From: Nakamurella multipartita DSM 44233
GTDB lineage: Bacteria > Actinomycetota > Actinomycetes > Mycobacteriales > Nakamurellaceae
Reading direction: 5' to 3'
Assembly (NCBI RefSeq): GCF_000024365.1
Contig: NC_013235.1
Span: forward strand, 1,550,001-1,614,000
DNA length: 64,000 nucleotides
This document shows, piece after piece, positions 37,965 to 46,273 of the stretch. The translations under genes and the position numbers were made by a program. The notes under the pieces were generated by a model. The model was not told the origin of the DNA. It saw only the letters and a list, made by a program, of their open reading frames with translations, and did no database searches. The stretch's first letter is position 1. Each line of letters begins with the position of its first letter.

Positions 37965-39529
37965 ATCCGGACGTGCTGGTGCTCGGCGGCGGTCACAACG
38001 GTCTGGTGGCCGCGATTCTCGCGGCCACCGCCGGCCGGACGGTGACCCTGCTGGAACGTTCGGCGGCCCCGGGCGGGGCGACGGTGGGCGAGCGGGTGTT
38101 CCCGCCGCATCCGGTGCGGCTCTCCCGGTACTCGTATCTGGTGGCGCTGATGCCGGACGAGCTGATCCGCCGGCTCGGTGTCGCCGTACCGCTGGCCTCG
38201 CGGGCGGTCTCGTCCTACACGCCGGTGATGCGCGGCGGGGCCGCCACCGGACTGCTGGTCGAGCGCAACCTGGGGTCACGCACGGAGGACTCGTTCCGCG
38301 AGGTCACCGGTTCGGACGAGGACTTCGCGGCCTGGCGGGAGCTGTACGGGCAACTGCACACGCTGGCCGGGGTGGTCGCCCCGGCGCTGACCGGCCCGCT
38401 GCGCCGGCGCAGCGAGGTAGCCGACGCGGTCGTCGCGGCGGCCGGTTCGCAGCTATGGACCGACCTGGTCGAGCAGCCGCTCGGCGCCATGATCGAGCGG
38501 CGCTTCCGGGACGACACGGTGCGCGGGGTGGTGGCCACCGACGGTTTGATCGGCACCCACACCTCGTTGTTCGCGCCGGAGCTGCTGGCCAACCGGTGCT
38601 TTCTGTATCACCTGATCGGGCGGGGCACCGGTGAATGGCTGGTCCCGATCGGCGGAATGGGGGCGCTGACCGACGCCCTGATTCGCCGGGCCCGCCAGCT
38701 CGGCGTCGAGATCCAGGCCGGCACCGAGGCGATCGCCATCGACGAGGGCGCGACACAGGTGACGGTCACGGCCGAGCGGGACGGTGAGCAGGTCACCTTC
38801 CAGGCCGCGCACGTGCTCGCCGCGATCGCCCCGGCGGTCCTTGATCGGTGCCTGGGCCGGGAGGCCGAGGATCCGGTCGGCGCCCAGGTCAAGATCAACA
38901 TGTTGCTGGACCGGTTGCCCCGGCTCAAGTCCGGGATGGACCCGCGGGTGGCCTTCGCCGGCACCATGCATCTGAACGAGGAACTGTCCGAGCTGGAGGC
39001 CGCGCACGCAATCACCGCCGCCGGCAGCCTGCCGGCGATGGTGCCGTCCGAGGTGTACTGCCATTCGCTGACCGACCCGTCGATCATGAACGGGCATCCG
39101 GGGGCAACGCTGACCCTGTTCGGGCTGCACACTCCGGTCGGGCTGTTCCGGGAGAATCCCGACCAGGCCCGGTCGGCCGCCGCCCAGGGGGCGCTGATCG
39201 CCCTGCAGCAGCACCTGGCCGAACCGCTGCTGGACTGCCTGGCCCGGGACGAGCACGGCGAGCCCTGCGTCGAGGTCGCCACCCCGGTCGACCTGGAGCG
39301 CAGCCTGGCGATGCCGGGCGGCAACATCTTTCACGACGACCTGAGCTGGCCCTGGCTGGCCGACGGGTTCCCGGCCGAGACTCCGGCCGCCGCCTACGGC
39401 GTCGAGGTTCCCGGATCACGCCGGATCCTGTTGGCCGGGGCCGGATCCCGGCGCGGTGGGGGAGTGTCGGGACTCGGCGGCCTGGCCGCCGTCGAAGCGT
39501 TGCTGGAGCTGACGGGAGAGCACGGGTGA
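37961..39529 (+). CDS. Phytoene dehydrogenase-like FAD oxidoreductase
   Basis: This 522-residue flavoprotein begins with a dinucleotide-binding loop, VLVLGGGHNGLVAAILAA followed by LLERSAAPGG, and ends with LLAGAGSRRGGGVSGLGGLAAVEALL, the FAD-binding C-terminal stretch of the CrtI/phytoene-desaturase-like (COG1233) group. In many actinobacteria these proteins are not linked to carotenoids, and none of the crt genes are here. Coupling to the GT4 gene upstream and the deaminase downstream suggests one transcript but not a clear pathway. Confidence 0.9.
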   Translation: MNPDVLVLGGGHNGLVAAILAATAGRTVTLLERSAAPGGATVGERVFPPHPVRLSRYSYLVALMPDELIRRLGVAVPLASRAVSSYTPVMRGGAATGLLVERNLGSRTEDSFREVTGSDEDFAAWRELYGQLHTLAGVVAPALTGPLRRRSEVADAVVAAAGSQLWTDLVEQPLGAMIERRFRDDTVRGVVATDGLIGTHTSLFAPELLANRCFLYHLIGRGTGEWLVPIGGMGALTDALIRRARQLGVEIQAGTEAIAIDEGATQVTVTAERDGEQVTFQAAHVLAAIAPAVLDRCLGREAEDPVGAQVKINMLLDRLPRLKSGMDPRVAFAGTMHLNEELSELEAAHAITAAGSLPAMVPSEVYCHSLTDPSIMNGHPGATLTLFGLHTPVGLFRENPDQARSAAAQGALIALQQHLAEPLLDCLARDEHGEPCVEVATPVDLERSLAMPGGNIFHDDLSWPWLADGFPAETPAAAYGVEVPGSRRILLAGAGSRRGGGVSGLGGLAAVEALLELTGEHG

Positions 39530-39987
39530 GCGGAACACCAGGGGACGCCGACTATCTGGCTGCGGCGGTGCGCGCGGCCCGGCAGGGGCTGGCCGAGGGC
39601 GGCATTCCGATCGGGGCGGCGTTGATCGTGGACGGGGGCGTGCTGGCCACCGGGTGGAACAAGCGCGTCCAGCTGGGCAGTGCCATCCGGCACGGCGAGA
39701 CCGACTGCCTGGAGAACGCGGGACGGCTGCCGGCCACCGTGTACGCGAGGTCCGTCATGGTCACCACCTTGTCGCCCTGCGACATGTGCACCGGTGCGAT
39801 CCTGCTGTACAAGATCCCGCGGGTGATCGTCGGTGAGAACCAGACGTTCTACGGCGGCGAGGAACTGCTGCGCGCCCGCGGAGTCGAGGTCACCGTCCTG
39901 GACGACCCGGAGTGCGTGGCCATGATGACCGCCTTCATCGCCGACCGGCCGTCCCTGTGGAACGAGGACATCGGCGTCCCCGACTGA
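39526..39987 (+). CDS. Cytosine deaminase, yeast FCY1-like
   Basis: This 153-residue zinc enzyme belongs to the CDA superfamily. The zinc ligands are His in RHGETDCLEN (with catalytic Glu) and Cys in TLSPCDMCTGA. The order and wording GIPIGAAL, LENAGRLP, LSPCDMCTGAIL, IPRVIVGEN and the end WNEDIG closely follow yeast cytosine deaminase rather than bacterial CodA, which is an unrelated amidohydrolase. It probably converts cytosine to uracil for pyrimidine salvage. The GTG overlaps the oxidoreductase stop. A nucleoside hydrolase lies just past the IS element, which may complete a salvage route. Confidence 0.87.
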   Translation: MSGTPGDADYLAAAVRAARQGLAEGGIPIGAALIVDGGVLATGWNKRVQLGSAIRHGETDCLENAGRLPATVYARSVMVTTLSPCDMCTGAILLYKIPRVIVGENQTFYGGEELLRARGVEVTVLDDPECVAMMTAFIADRPSLWNEDIGVPD

Positions 39988-40000
39988 CCCCCCGCCTCTC

Positions 40001-40064
40001 GCGCGGATCAACTTCCCCGGCGCGGCTGAAGTCGTTGATTCCCGTCACACCAGTCACATTCGGT
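40001..40064. repeat. 61-bp palindromic repeat, copy A left part, with extra arm
   Basis: An arm GCGCGGATCAA (40001-40011), 8 bases, then GCGCGGCTGAA (40020-40030) and core up to 40064, where the ISL3 element interrupts. The remaining 16 bases of the copy are at 41513-41528. Removing the IS and one target duplication restores exactly 61 bases. Confidence 0.85.
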
Positions 40065-41504
40065 GGCTCTCCTGCCGTGTCTGTGGGTTAGCCGCGGCCT
40101 GGGAGTGCTGGGCGGTGTCCGCCCAGCCGGAGCATAGCCAGGGCTATGAGGGCGTGTGGAGAGGCGAACCCGAACGCGACTCGGGTGATCAGCCTGATCT
40201 TGGCGTTGACGGACTCGACGCGGCCGTTGGACATGTGGTGCTCGATCGCGGCCAGGATGCTGGCTCGATGTCGAGTGATCCGTTTCGCCAGGCTGCTGAA
40301 CAGTCCGATGCCGGCGGTCCGCGCCCAGGTGATCCAGTTCTCCAGGGCGGTGGCGGCCTGCTCGACCGGCAGTTTGAAGATCAGTCGAAGGCCTTCCTTG
40401 AGCAGATACGCGCGGTGCAGGTCGGGGTCGGTCAGCGCGATCCAGGCCAGTTTGACCTGCTGATTCTCGGTGAGGTCCTCCGAGTTTCGCAGCAACGCCG
40501 ACCGGGCCCCGGCCATGCCCTTGACCAGGTCAGCGCCGGCTTGCCCGGCAGTGACGACCGGGCTCGAGCCGCCCGCGATGCGGTCGACGGCGGCCCGGCG
40601 GGCCTGCCGACGGGCCGTGCTGATCACGATGCGTCGTAGCTTGTCCAAGGCGTCGGTAGCCCACCCAACAACATGGAACGGGTCAGCACACCGGACCGCG
40701 TTCGGGCATCGCTGCTTGACGACCGTGCTGATGTAGGTGGCGCCGTCGGCCGAGACATGGGTCAGCAGAGCGCACCGATCCGGGCCCAGAAGATCGAAGA
40801 ACTGGTGCAACGTTGCCGAGTCCCGACCGGGTGCCGCCCACAACAAGTGACCGGTGTCGTGGTCCACCACGACCGTGAGGAACCGGTGGCCACGCTTGTA
40901 GGAGATCTCATCGATCCCGAGGCGGCGGACCCCGCGTAACCGGTCCTGCAACCGTTCATGATCGGCCCAGTACCGAGACACGATCGCCCCGACAGTGCGC
41001 CAACTGATCCGCAACAGCTGGGTCGTGGCCGTCTTCGAGGTCTGAGTGGCCAACCACGCCACGGTCCGGTCGAACACCAGGGTGTGGCCCGCGCCGTGCC
41101 TGGCCCAGGGCACATGCGCAACGACCACACCATGCTCACGGCACGACACCCGAGGGGCCTCAGCCTCCACCACCGCCCGGGACAACCCCACGTCCACCGT
41201 CCGCCACTGCCGACGGCCGGCGCCCCGGTCGTACCACGGCGACCGGCGTCGACACCGGCCACACCGCCCCGCCCACCTCTTCACTGGCCGGACCCGCACC
41301 ACGATCAAGTCCGGATCATCGACGTCGACGTCCTCAACGATCGCCCCCATCAGGCCCAACGCCCGATGCCATACCCTGTTTCCGCGCACGCCGCTCTCCG
41401 CCCACCGTCCCGGGACCTTCAGACAGCCCCAGAACCTAGGCGCGGGAGCGGCGTGTTGCCATTCCCCACCCCAACAAACGACCCACTGATTCAGCAGGAG
41501 AGCC
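40065..41504. mobile_element. ISL3-family insertion sequence, complete
   Basis: The 1440-bp element begins with GGCTCTCCTGC and ends with its complement. The terminal repeats extend about 24 bases with a few mismatches, the shared inner part being GTGGGT. It is flanked by a perfect 8-bp direct repeat CATTCGGT (40057-40064 and 41505-41512), the duplication size expected for ISL3. It holds one transposase gene on the minus strand. The clean ends and duplication imply a fairly recent insertion. Confidence 0.92.
40088..41389 (-). CDS. ISL3 family transposase
   Basis: The 433-residue protein has an N-terminal zinc-finger-like segment (CGRCRRRSPWYDRG, residues 42-55 with further Cys at about 81), a helix-turn-helix region (RISWRTVGAIVSRYW) and a DDE catalytic core: LGIDEISYKRGH, then SADGATYISTVVKQRCPNAVRCADPFHVVGW, and the late Glu region SNGRVESVNAKIRLITRVAFGF. 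This is the ISL3 arrangement, and the frame is intact. It fills almost all of the 1440-bp element. Confidence 0.94.
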   Translation of the reverse strand: MRGNRVWHRALGLMGAIVEDVDVDDPDLIVVRVRPVKRWAGRCGRCRRRSPWYDRGAGRRQWRTVDVGLSRAVVEAEAPRVSCREHGVVVAHVPWARHGAGHTLVFDRTVAWLATQTSKTATTQLLRISWRTVGAIVSRYWADHERLQDRLRGVRRLGIDEISYKRGHRFLTVVVDHDTGHLLWAAPGRDSATLHQFFDLLGPDRCALLTHVSADGATYISTVVKQRCPNAVRCADPFHVVGWATDALDKLRRIVISTARRQARRAAVDRIAGGSSPVVTAGQAGADLVKGMAGARSALLRNSEDLTENQQVKLAWIALTDPDLHRAYLLKEGLRLIFKLPVEQAATALENWITWARTAGIGLFSSLAKRITRHRASILAAIEHHMSNGRVESVNAKIRLITRVAFGFASPHALIALAMLRLGGHRPALPGRG

Positions 41505-41512
41505 CATTCGGT

Positions 41513-41528
41513 GTGGGTTGATCCGCGC
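41513..41528. repeat. 61-bp palindromic repeat, copy A right part
   Basis: These 16 bases end with the arm TTGATCCGCGC (41518-41528) and complete copy A, which was split by the ISL3 insertion. Confidence 0.85.
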
Positions 41529-41589
41529 GGGCGCTGCCTGCCGCCGGACCAGCCGGCGGCGCCGTGGCGACACCAGGGCGGTCCGGGCC

Positions 41590-41669
41590 GCGCGGCTGAA
41601 GTCGTTGACTCCCGTCACACCAGTCACATTCGGTGCCGGTTGATCCGCGCAGTCGCAGTTGATCCGCGC
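41590..41669. repeat. 61-bp palindromic repeat, copy B, plus extra arm
   Basis: The unit runs 41590-41650 from GCGCGGCTGAA to TTGATCCGCGC and differs from copy A by only a few bases. After 8 bases a further arm TTGATCCGCGC lies at 41659-41669. The whole stretch 41390-41692 holds no gene: only the IS end and these repeats. Confidence 0.88.
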
Positions 41670-41692
41670 GGGGAGGCCGCCGGGAGCGGGGC

Positions 41693-42655
41693 TCAGCCCA
41701 GCAGCGTGCGCAACCACAGATCGGCATACCCGCGGGCGTCCACGTGCTCGGCGACGTCCACCTCGGTGGGGGCGAGGAAGCCGGGCAGTCGCACCCGGTC
41801 GACCGTCGACTCGCGCCGGTCGACGATAGTCTGCCCGCGGGAGTAGCCGAAGCCGGTGTCGACCCGCACCGGGTGGCGATGGGTGGTCAGGCCGTCCGGG
41901 TCGGCGACCGCGCAGACGGTGCCGGCGTCGCCGATGGTGATCGCGTCCACGTCGAGCAGCGTGCACCGGGCATCGATCAACGCCCCGGCGAGTTGGCAGG
42001 CCGGGTCGAGGTGCGAGCGCAGCCGGGCGGCCTGCTCCCGGTCGACCAGCACCTGCCCGAACACCTCGAGCCCGTACATGGTCACCGGAATGTCCAGGTC
42101 GCGGGCGGCGGCCAGGGTGATGGCGGCCGCCTCGGGGTCGTGGAAGACATTGTGTTCGGCGACCGCGGTCACGTTGCCGGGCCCGGCCGCGCCGCCCATG
42201 AAGACCAGGCGTTCGATGCCGCCGGCCACCTCGGGATGGGCCCGCAGCAGCAGGGCGATGGTGGTCAGGGGAGCGGTGGCGACCAGGGTGATCGGCTCAC
42301 CGGTGGCCACCGCCGACGACAGCTCGTGCCGCAGCAGGTCCACCGCCGACCGCCGATCGATCCGCCGGTCCGATTGTCGGGAGAATCCGCCGAGGCCGTC
42401 GCTGCCGTGGAACCGGCCGGCGTCAGCGGGCGCGGCCAGCAGGGGCTGGGGCGCGCCGCGGCCCAGCGGGATCTCGCCGGCGCCGGCCGCGTCGAGCACG
42501 TAACAGGTATTGGCCAGCACCTGGTCGACACCGGTGTTGCCGCCGACACAGGTCACCGCGCGCAGGTCGATGGCCGGGTGCCGCACGGCGAACATCAGCG
42601 CAAACGCGTCGTCGATGCCGGTGTCCACGTCCATGATCACCGGCGTCGGGTTCAT
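41693..42655 (-). CDS. Inosine-uridine nucleoside N-ribohydrolase
   Basis: This 320-residue protein has the nucleoside hydrolase signature DVDTGIDDAFALMFAVRHP at the N-terminus (calcium-binding Asp cluster). MGGAAGPGNVTAVAEHNVFHDPEAA is the second conserved block and carries the active-site Asn/Glu region. It cleaves ribonucleosides to base and ribose; preference for purine or pyrimidine cannot be judged. The ATG at 42655 is used; upstream in-frame codons are in the intergenic palindrome region. It is likely a salvage partner of the cytosine deaminase at 39526. Confidence 0.93.
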   Translation of the reverse strand: MNPTPVIMDVDTGIDDAFALMFAVRHPAIDLRAVTCVGGNTGVDQVLANTCYVLDAAGAGEIPLGRGAPQPLLAAPADAGRFHGSDGLGGFSRQSDRRIDRRSAVDLLRHELSSAVATGEPITLVATAPLTTIALLLRAHPEVAGGIERLVFMGGAAGPGNVTAVAEHNVFHDPEAAAITLAAARDLDIPVTMYGLEVFGQVLVDREQAARLRSHLDPACQLAGALIDARCTLLDVDAITIGDAGTVCAVADPDGLTTHRHPVRVDTGFGYSRGQTIVDRRESTVDRVRLPGFLAPTEVDVAEHVDARGYADLWLRTLLG

Positions 42656-42697
42656 AGCGGTCAGCCTGCCATCGCCCCGGCCGACCCGCCAATGGCG

Positions 42698-42719
42698 TAA
42701 GCTACTGGCCAGTAACTTA
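42698..42719. promoter_or_regulatory. 22-bp near-perfect palindrome upstream of etfB
   Basis: TAAGCTACTGG is mirrored by CCAGTAACTTA with one mismatched pair. It lies 43 bases before the nucleoside hydrolase start and 65 bases before etfB. The core TACTGGCCAGTA resembles TetR-type operators found at fatty-acid catabolism genes; no regulator gene is adjacent. Confidence 0.55.
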
Positions 42720-42783
42720 GCCGGGTGACCGTGACTGTGGTACCGGCGGGCATGATGGATTTCCTCCAAGTCATGAGGGGTGA

Positions 42784-43566
42784 ATGCCGGCGATGAACAT
42801 TGCCGTTCTGATCAAGCAGGTCCCGGACACCTGGTCCGAGCGAGTACTCAAGGATGCCGACTGGACCCTGGACCGGGATGCCGCGGACGCAGTCATCGAT
42901 GAGATCGACGCCCGCGGCGTCGAGGCCGCGCTGCAGCTGGTCGAGCAGCACGGCGGCGAGGTGACCGTGGTCACCATGGGCCCGGACCGGGCCACCGAAT
43001 CACTGCGCAAGGCGCTGGCCATGGGCGCCGACAAGGCCGTCCATGTCACCGACGACGGCCTGGCCGGCTCGGACGCGCTGCAGACGTCCGCCGCGCTGGC
43101 TGCGGCGATCGGCACCCTGTCGGTCGATCTGGTCATCACCGGTAACGAATCCACCGACGGTCGCACCGGCTCGGTGCCCTCCATGCTGGCCGAACGGCTG
43201 GGACTGCCCCAGGTCACCTCCGTGCGCAGCCTGGAGATCGACGGCACCACCGTGCGGGCCGAGCGGGTCCGCGACGGCGGCTACAGCGAGGTCACCGCGA
43301 CCCTGCCCGCCCTGGTCTCGGTCACCGAGAAGATCAACGAGCCCCGCTACCCGGGGTTCAAGGGGATCATGGCGGCCAAGAAGAAGCCGGTCACCGTGCT
43401 CGGCATCGCCGACCTCGGTCTGGACGCGGCCGGCCTGGCCAATGCGGCGACCGTCGTGCTCGACGCCGCTCCCCGGCCCCCCAAGCAGTCCGGCGAGAAG
43501 GTCACCGACGACGGAACCGGTGGCACCCAGGCCACCGAGTTCCTCGCCGCGGCCCGGTTGATCTGA
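42784..43566 (+). CDS. etfB: Electron transfer flavoprotein beta subunit
   Basis: The 260-residue protein begins [12 protein letters not shown] and contains [26 protein letters not shown], the AMP-binding beta-subunit signature. With EtfA it carries electrons from acyl-CoA dehydrogenases to the quinone pool through ETF dehydrogenase. Two ATGs are possible, 42784 and 42793; GAGGGG lies 3 and 12 bases before them respectively. The latter fits homologues slightly better. It is followed by etfA after 13 bases. A palindrome at 42698 may control the operon. Confidence 0.95.
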   Translation: MPAMNIAVLIKQVPDTWSERVLKDADWTLDRDAADAVIDEIDARGVEAALQLVEQHGGEVTVVTMGPDRATESLRKALAMGADKAVHVTDDGLAGSDALQTSAALAAAIGTLSVDLVITGNESTDGRTGSVPSMLAERLGLPQVTSVRSLEIDGTTVRAERVRDGGYSEVTATLPALVSVTEKINEPRYPGFKGIMAAKKKPVTVLGIADLGLDAAGLANAATVVLDAAPRPPKQSGEKVTDDGTGGTQATEFLAAARLI

Positions 43567-43579
43567 GAAGGAGAGACAG

Positions 43580-44548
43580 ATGTCCGAAGTTCTGGTTCTC
43601 GTCGAGCAGCACGACGGGGCGATCGCCAAGGTGACCGGTGAACTGCTGGCCGCCGCCGCGCGGCTGGGCGAACCGGCCGCGGTGGTGGTCGGCAAGCCCG
43701 GTACCGCCGACGCGCTGGCCACCGAGCTGGGTGCGTTGGGTGCGGCCAAGGTCTACGCGGCCGAGTCCGACGAGGCGACCAGCCTGCTGGTCACCCCGGC
43801 CGTGGCCGGCCTGGCCGCGGCGGCGACCGCCGCCGGTGACCCGGTCGCGATCCTGCTCGCCGCGACGGTCGAGGGCCGAGAGGTGGCCGGCCGGCTGGCG
43901 GTGCGGATCGATTCCGGGCTGCTGGCCGACGTCGTCGACGTGGCCGCCGACGGCGGCACGGTGGTGGCCACCCACTCGGTCTTCGGCGGCGCCTACACGG
44001 TGCGCGCCAAGGTGGCCAAGGGCACGCCCATCGTCACCGTGCGACCGGGCGCGATCGACGGCGCCGCCCCGGCCGCCTCGCCGGCGGTGTCCCCGCTGAC
44101 AGTCACGGTCGACCCGGCCATCTCCGCGGTGATCGTCGCCGACCACCCCGAACCCGCCGGTGACCGGCCCGAGCTGGCCTCGGCCTCGGTCGTGGTGTCC
44201 GGCGGCCGTGGCGTCGGCTCGGCCGAGAACTTCAAGGTGGTCGAGGAACTGGCCGACGCGCTCGGCGGCGCGGTCGGCGCCTCCCGGGCCGCGGTCGACT
44301 CCGGGTACTACCCGCCCCAGTTCCAGGTCGGCCAGACCGGTACCACCGTCTCGCCCCAGGTCTATGTCGCCCTGGGCATCTCGGGGGCCATCCAGCACCG
44401 CGCCGGCATGCAGACCTCCAAGACCATCGTCGCGGTGAACAAGGACGCCGAGGCGCCGATCTTCGAGATCTCCGACTTCGGGGTCGTCGGTGATCTGTTC
44501 GCCGTCGCGCCCCAGTTCGCCCAGGCGGTGCGCGCCCGCAAGGGCTGA
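43580..44548 (+). CDS. etfA: Electron transfer flavoprotein alpha subunit
   Basis: The 322-residue protein has the EtfA FAD-binding C-terminal domain: [12 protein letters not shown], then [40 protein letters not shown] and DFGVVGDLF. The N-terminal domain pairs with EtfB. GGAGAG lies 8 bases upstream of the ATG. It is the second gene of the etfBA operon, in the same order as fixA-fixB (Rv3029c-Rv3028c) of M. tuberculosis. Confidence 0.96.
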   Translation: MSEVLVLVEQHDGAIAKVTGELLAAAARLGEPAAVVVGKPGTADALATELGALGAAKVYAAESDEATSLLVTPAVAGLAAAATAAGDPVAILLAATVEGREVAGRLAVRIDSGLLADVVDVAADGGTVVATHSVFGGAYTVRAKVAKGTPIVTVRPGAIDGAAPAASPAVSPLTVTVDPAISAVIVADHPEPAGDRPELASASVVVSGGRGVGSAENFKVVEELADALGGAVGASRAAVDSGYYPPQFQVGQTGTTVSPQVYVALGISGAIQHRAGMQTSKTIVAVNKDAEAPIFEISDFGVVGDLFAVAPQFAQAVRARKG

Positions 44549-44648
44549 TTCGCCCAGAAGTTCACCTGTCCGTCAGGACGCGGCCACGGCGGCGTCGGCG
44601 GGTGCTGGCCTGGTCTCGTCACGCTGCATCATCGTGACGATCAGCCAG

Positions 44649-45434
44649 ATGCACCTGCCGGCGCCGCCGTCGGCGTCCCTGCCCCGTCCGTTCGAACGCG
44701 ACCGTTACAGCCTGCGGCTGGCCTCCAGCCAGGCCGACGTGATCGCGGCGCAATCGTTGCGCTACCACGTGTTCGCCCTCGAGATGGGGGCGGTGACTCC
44801 CGGACCGCCCGGCCTGGACGCCGACGGGTTCGACGACCTGTGTGACCACCTGGTGCTGTGGCACAGTGCGCCGGGCCGGCCGGCCGAGGCGGTCGGCACC
44901 TACCGTCTGCTCCCGCCGCACAGCAACGACCATGACCCACGCTCCCGCGGGCTCTACGCGGACGGCCAGTTCGGCCTGATGCCGATGGAGTCGATCCTGG
45001 ACCGCACGGTGGAGGTCGGCCGGGCCTGCGTCCGCGCCGATCATCGTGGCGGACCGGCGATCTCGATGCTGTGGCGGGGAATCGCCGGGTACCTCAATCT
45101 CACCGGCTATCGCTACCTGCTCGGCTGCGCGTCGATGCCGCTGACCGACGGGGGTCGGTCGGCCGCGGCCTTCTGGGATCTGGCGTTGCGCGACCACCTG
45201 GCCCCGGCGCACCGGCGTTGCCGGCCCCGCCGGCCGGTGCCGATCGGACGGCTGCCCCGGGCCACCGAGTTGACCGTGCCGCCGCTGGTGGCCGGCTACC
45301 TGCGGCTGGGCGCCAAGGTCTGCGGCCCGCCGGGGCACGACGAGATGTTCGGCACGGCCGACTTTCTCATGCTGCTCGATCTGGAAGCGGCCGACCAGCA
45401 GTATCTCCAGCGGTTCTCGGCGACCGGCGGGTGA
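44649..45434 (+). CDS. Hemolysin-type GNAT acyltransferase (OlsB-like)
   Basis: The 261-residue protein resembles ornithine-acyl-ACP N-acyltransferase OlsB and hemolysin-like acyltransferases: AAQSLRYHVFALEMG, the acidic strand DDLCDHLVLWH, VGTYRLLPP, and VEVGRACVRADHRGG followed by LLGCASMP. Such enzymes transfer a 3-hydroxy fatty acid from acyl carrier protein to ornithine. The next gene is a PlsC-like acyltransferase overlapping by four bases, matching an OlsB-OlsA pair for ornithine lipids. The homologous M. tuberculosis pair is Rv3027c-Rv3026c. Starts at 44634 (GTG) or 44649 (ATG) are possible. Confidence 0.82.
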   Translation: MHLPAPPSASLPRPFERDRYSLRLASSQADVIAAQSLRYHVFALEMGAVTPGPPGLDADGFDDLCDHLVLWHSAPGRPAEAVGTYRLLPPHSNDHDPRSRGLYADGQFGLMPMESILDRTVEVGRACVRADHRGGPAISMLWRGIAGYLNLTGYRYLLGCASMPLTDGGRSAAAFWDLALRDHLAPAHRRCRPRRPVPIGRLPRATELTVPPLVAGYLRLGAKVCGPPGHDEMFGTADFLMLLDLEAADQQYLQRFSATGG

Positions 45435-46267
45435 GCATGACGCGGCCGTGTTCGACGTCCTGTGTCCACGACGAATCGGGCCGCACCCGCCCGGCCGCGC
45501 TTGCCCGCCTGGCGCTGACCGGCGGCGCGATGGTGCTGGCCAGCGGGCTGGTGCTGGTCGGGGCGCTCGGGCCGCGGTACGGGCGGATCGGTCGGGCCGG
45601 CGTCGCGGCGTCGCTCGGGTCCCGGATCCTGTTGCGGGCGTTGGGAATTCGGGTGGTCCGGCACGGCGTCGTGCGCGATGGCGCGGCGTTGGTGGTGGCC
45701 AATCACGTGTCCTGGGTGGACATCCTGGTGATCGCCGCGACGGCACCCGTGGTGCCGGTGGCCAAGTGCGAGATCGCCCGCTGGCCGGTGATCGGTGGGC
45801 TGGCCCGCCGGATCGGGGCCGTCTTCGTGCCCCGGCGGACCGGACGGGACCTGCCCGAGGCGGTGGATCAGGTGGCGGGGCTGCTGCGCCGCGGCCATCG
45901 GGTACTGATCTTCCCGGAGGCCACGACGACCTGCGGGGGACCGCCCGCGGGCTTCTACCGCGCCGGCTTCCAGGCTGCCGTGGACGCGGCGGCGCCGGTC
46001 GTGCCGGTGGCCATCGACTACGCCGACGGCCGGGGCCGGCCGACCACGTCGGCCGCTTTCGTCGGCGACGACGATCTGCTCAGCTCGCTCTGGCGGGTCC
46101 TGCGGTCGGGCACGGTGGTCGCCGACCTGTGGTGGCAACCGGCCGCCCCGGCGATCCAGGACGGCGGTCACCGGGCCAGCCACCGGGCCCGGGCGGCGAC
46201 CCGGGCGCACGACCGCATCAGCCATCGACTGCTGGCCGGCGCGGTCGGGCCCGGCCGCCGTGGTTGA
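45431..46267 (+). CDS. 1-acyl-sn-glycerol-3-phosphate acyltransferase family (PlsC/OlsA-like)
   Basis: This 278-residue protein has one N-terminal membrane helix (about 30-55) and the acyltransferase motifs NHVSWVD (catalytic His and Asp) and FPEATTTCGG (the usual FPEGT with Ala for Gly). VPVAIDY is the last block. It would add the second acyl chain to lyso-ornithine lipid or to lysophosphatidate. The GTG start overlaps the preceding acyltransferase stop (GTGA), implying a joint pathway. An ATG at 45437 is also possible. Confidence 0.88.
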   Translation: MSMTRPCSTSCVHDESGRTRPAALARLALTGGAMVLASGLVLVGALGPRYGRIGRAGVAASLGSRILLRALGIRVVRHGVVRDGAALVVANHVSWVDILVIAATAPVVPVAKCEIARWPVIGGLARRIGAVFVPRRTGRDLPEAVDQVAGLLRRGHRVLIFPEATTTCGGPPAGFYRAGFQAAVDAAAPVVPVAIDYADGRGRPTTSAAFVGDDDLLSSLWRVLRSGTVVADLWWQPAAPAIQDGGHRASHRARAATRAHDRISHRLLAGAVGPGRRG

Positions 46268-46273
46268 ACCGGG

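Noticed and set aside
41436-41966. Open frame on the minus strand across repeat copies, encoding NVTGVTGVNDFSRA-like segments
   Set aside because: The peptide pattern comes from the 61-bp repeat read in one frame. It recurs at 59880-60083 in another context, and the frame runs into the antisense of the nucleoside hydrolase.
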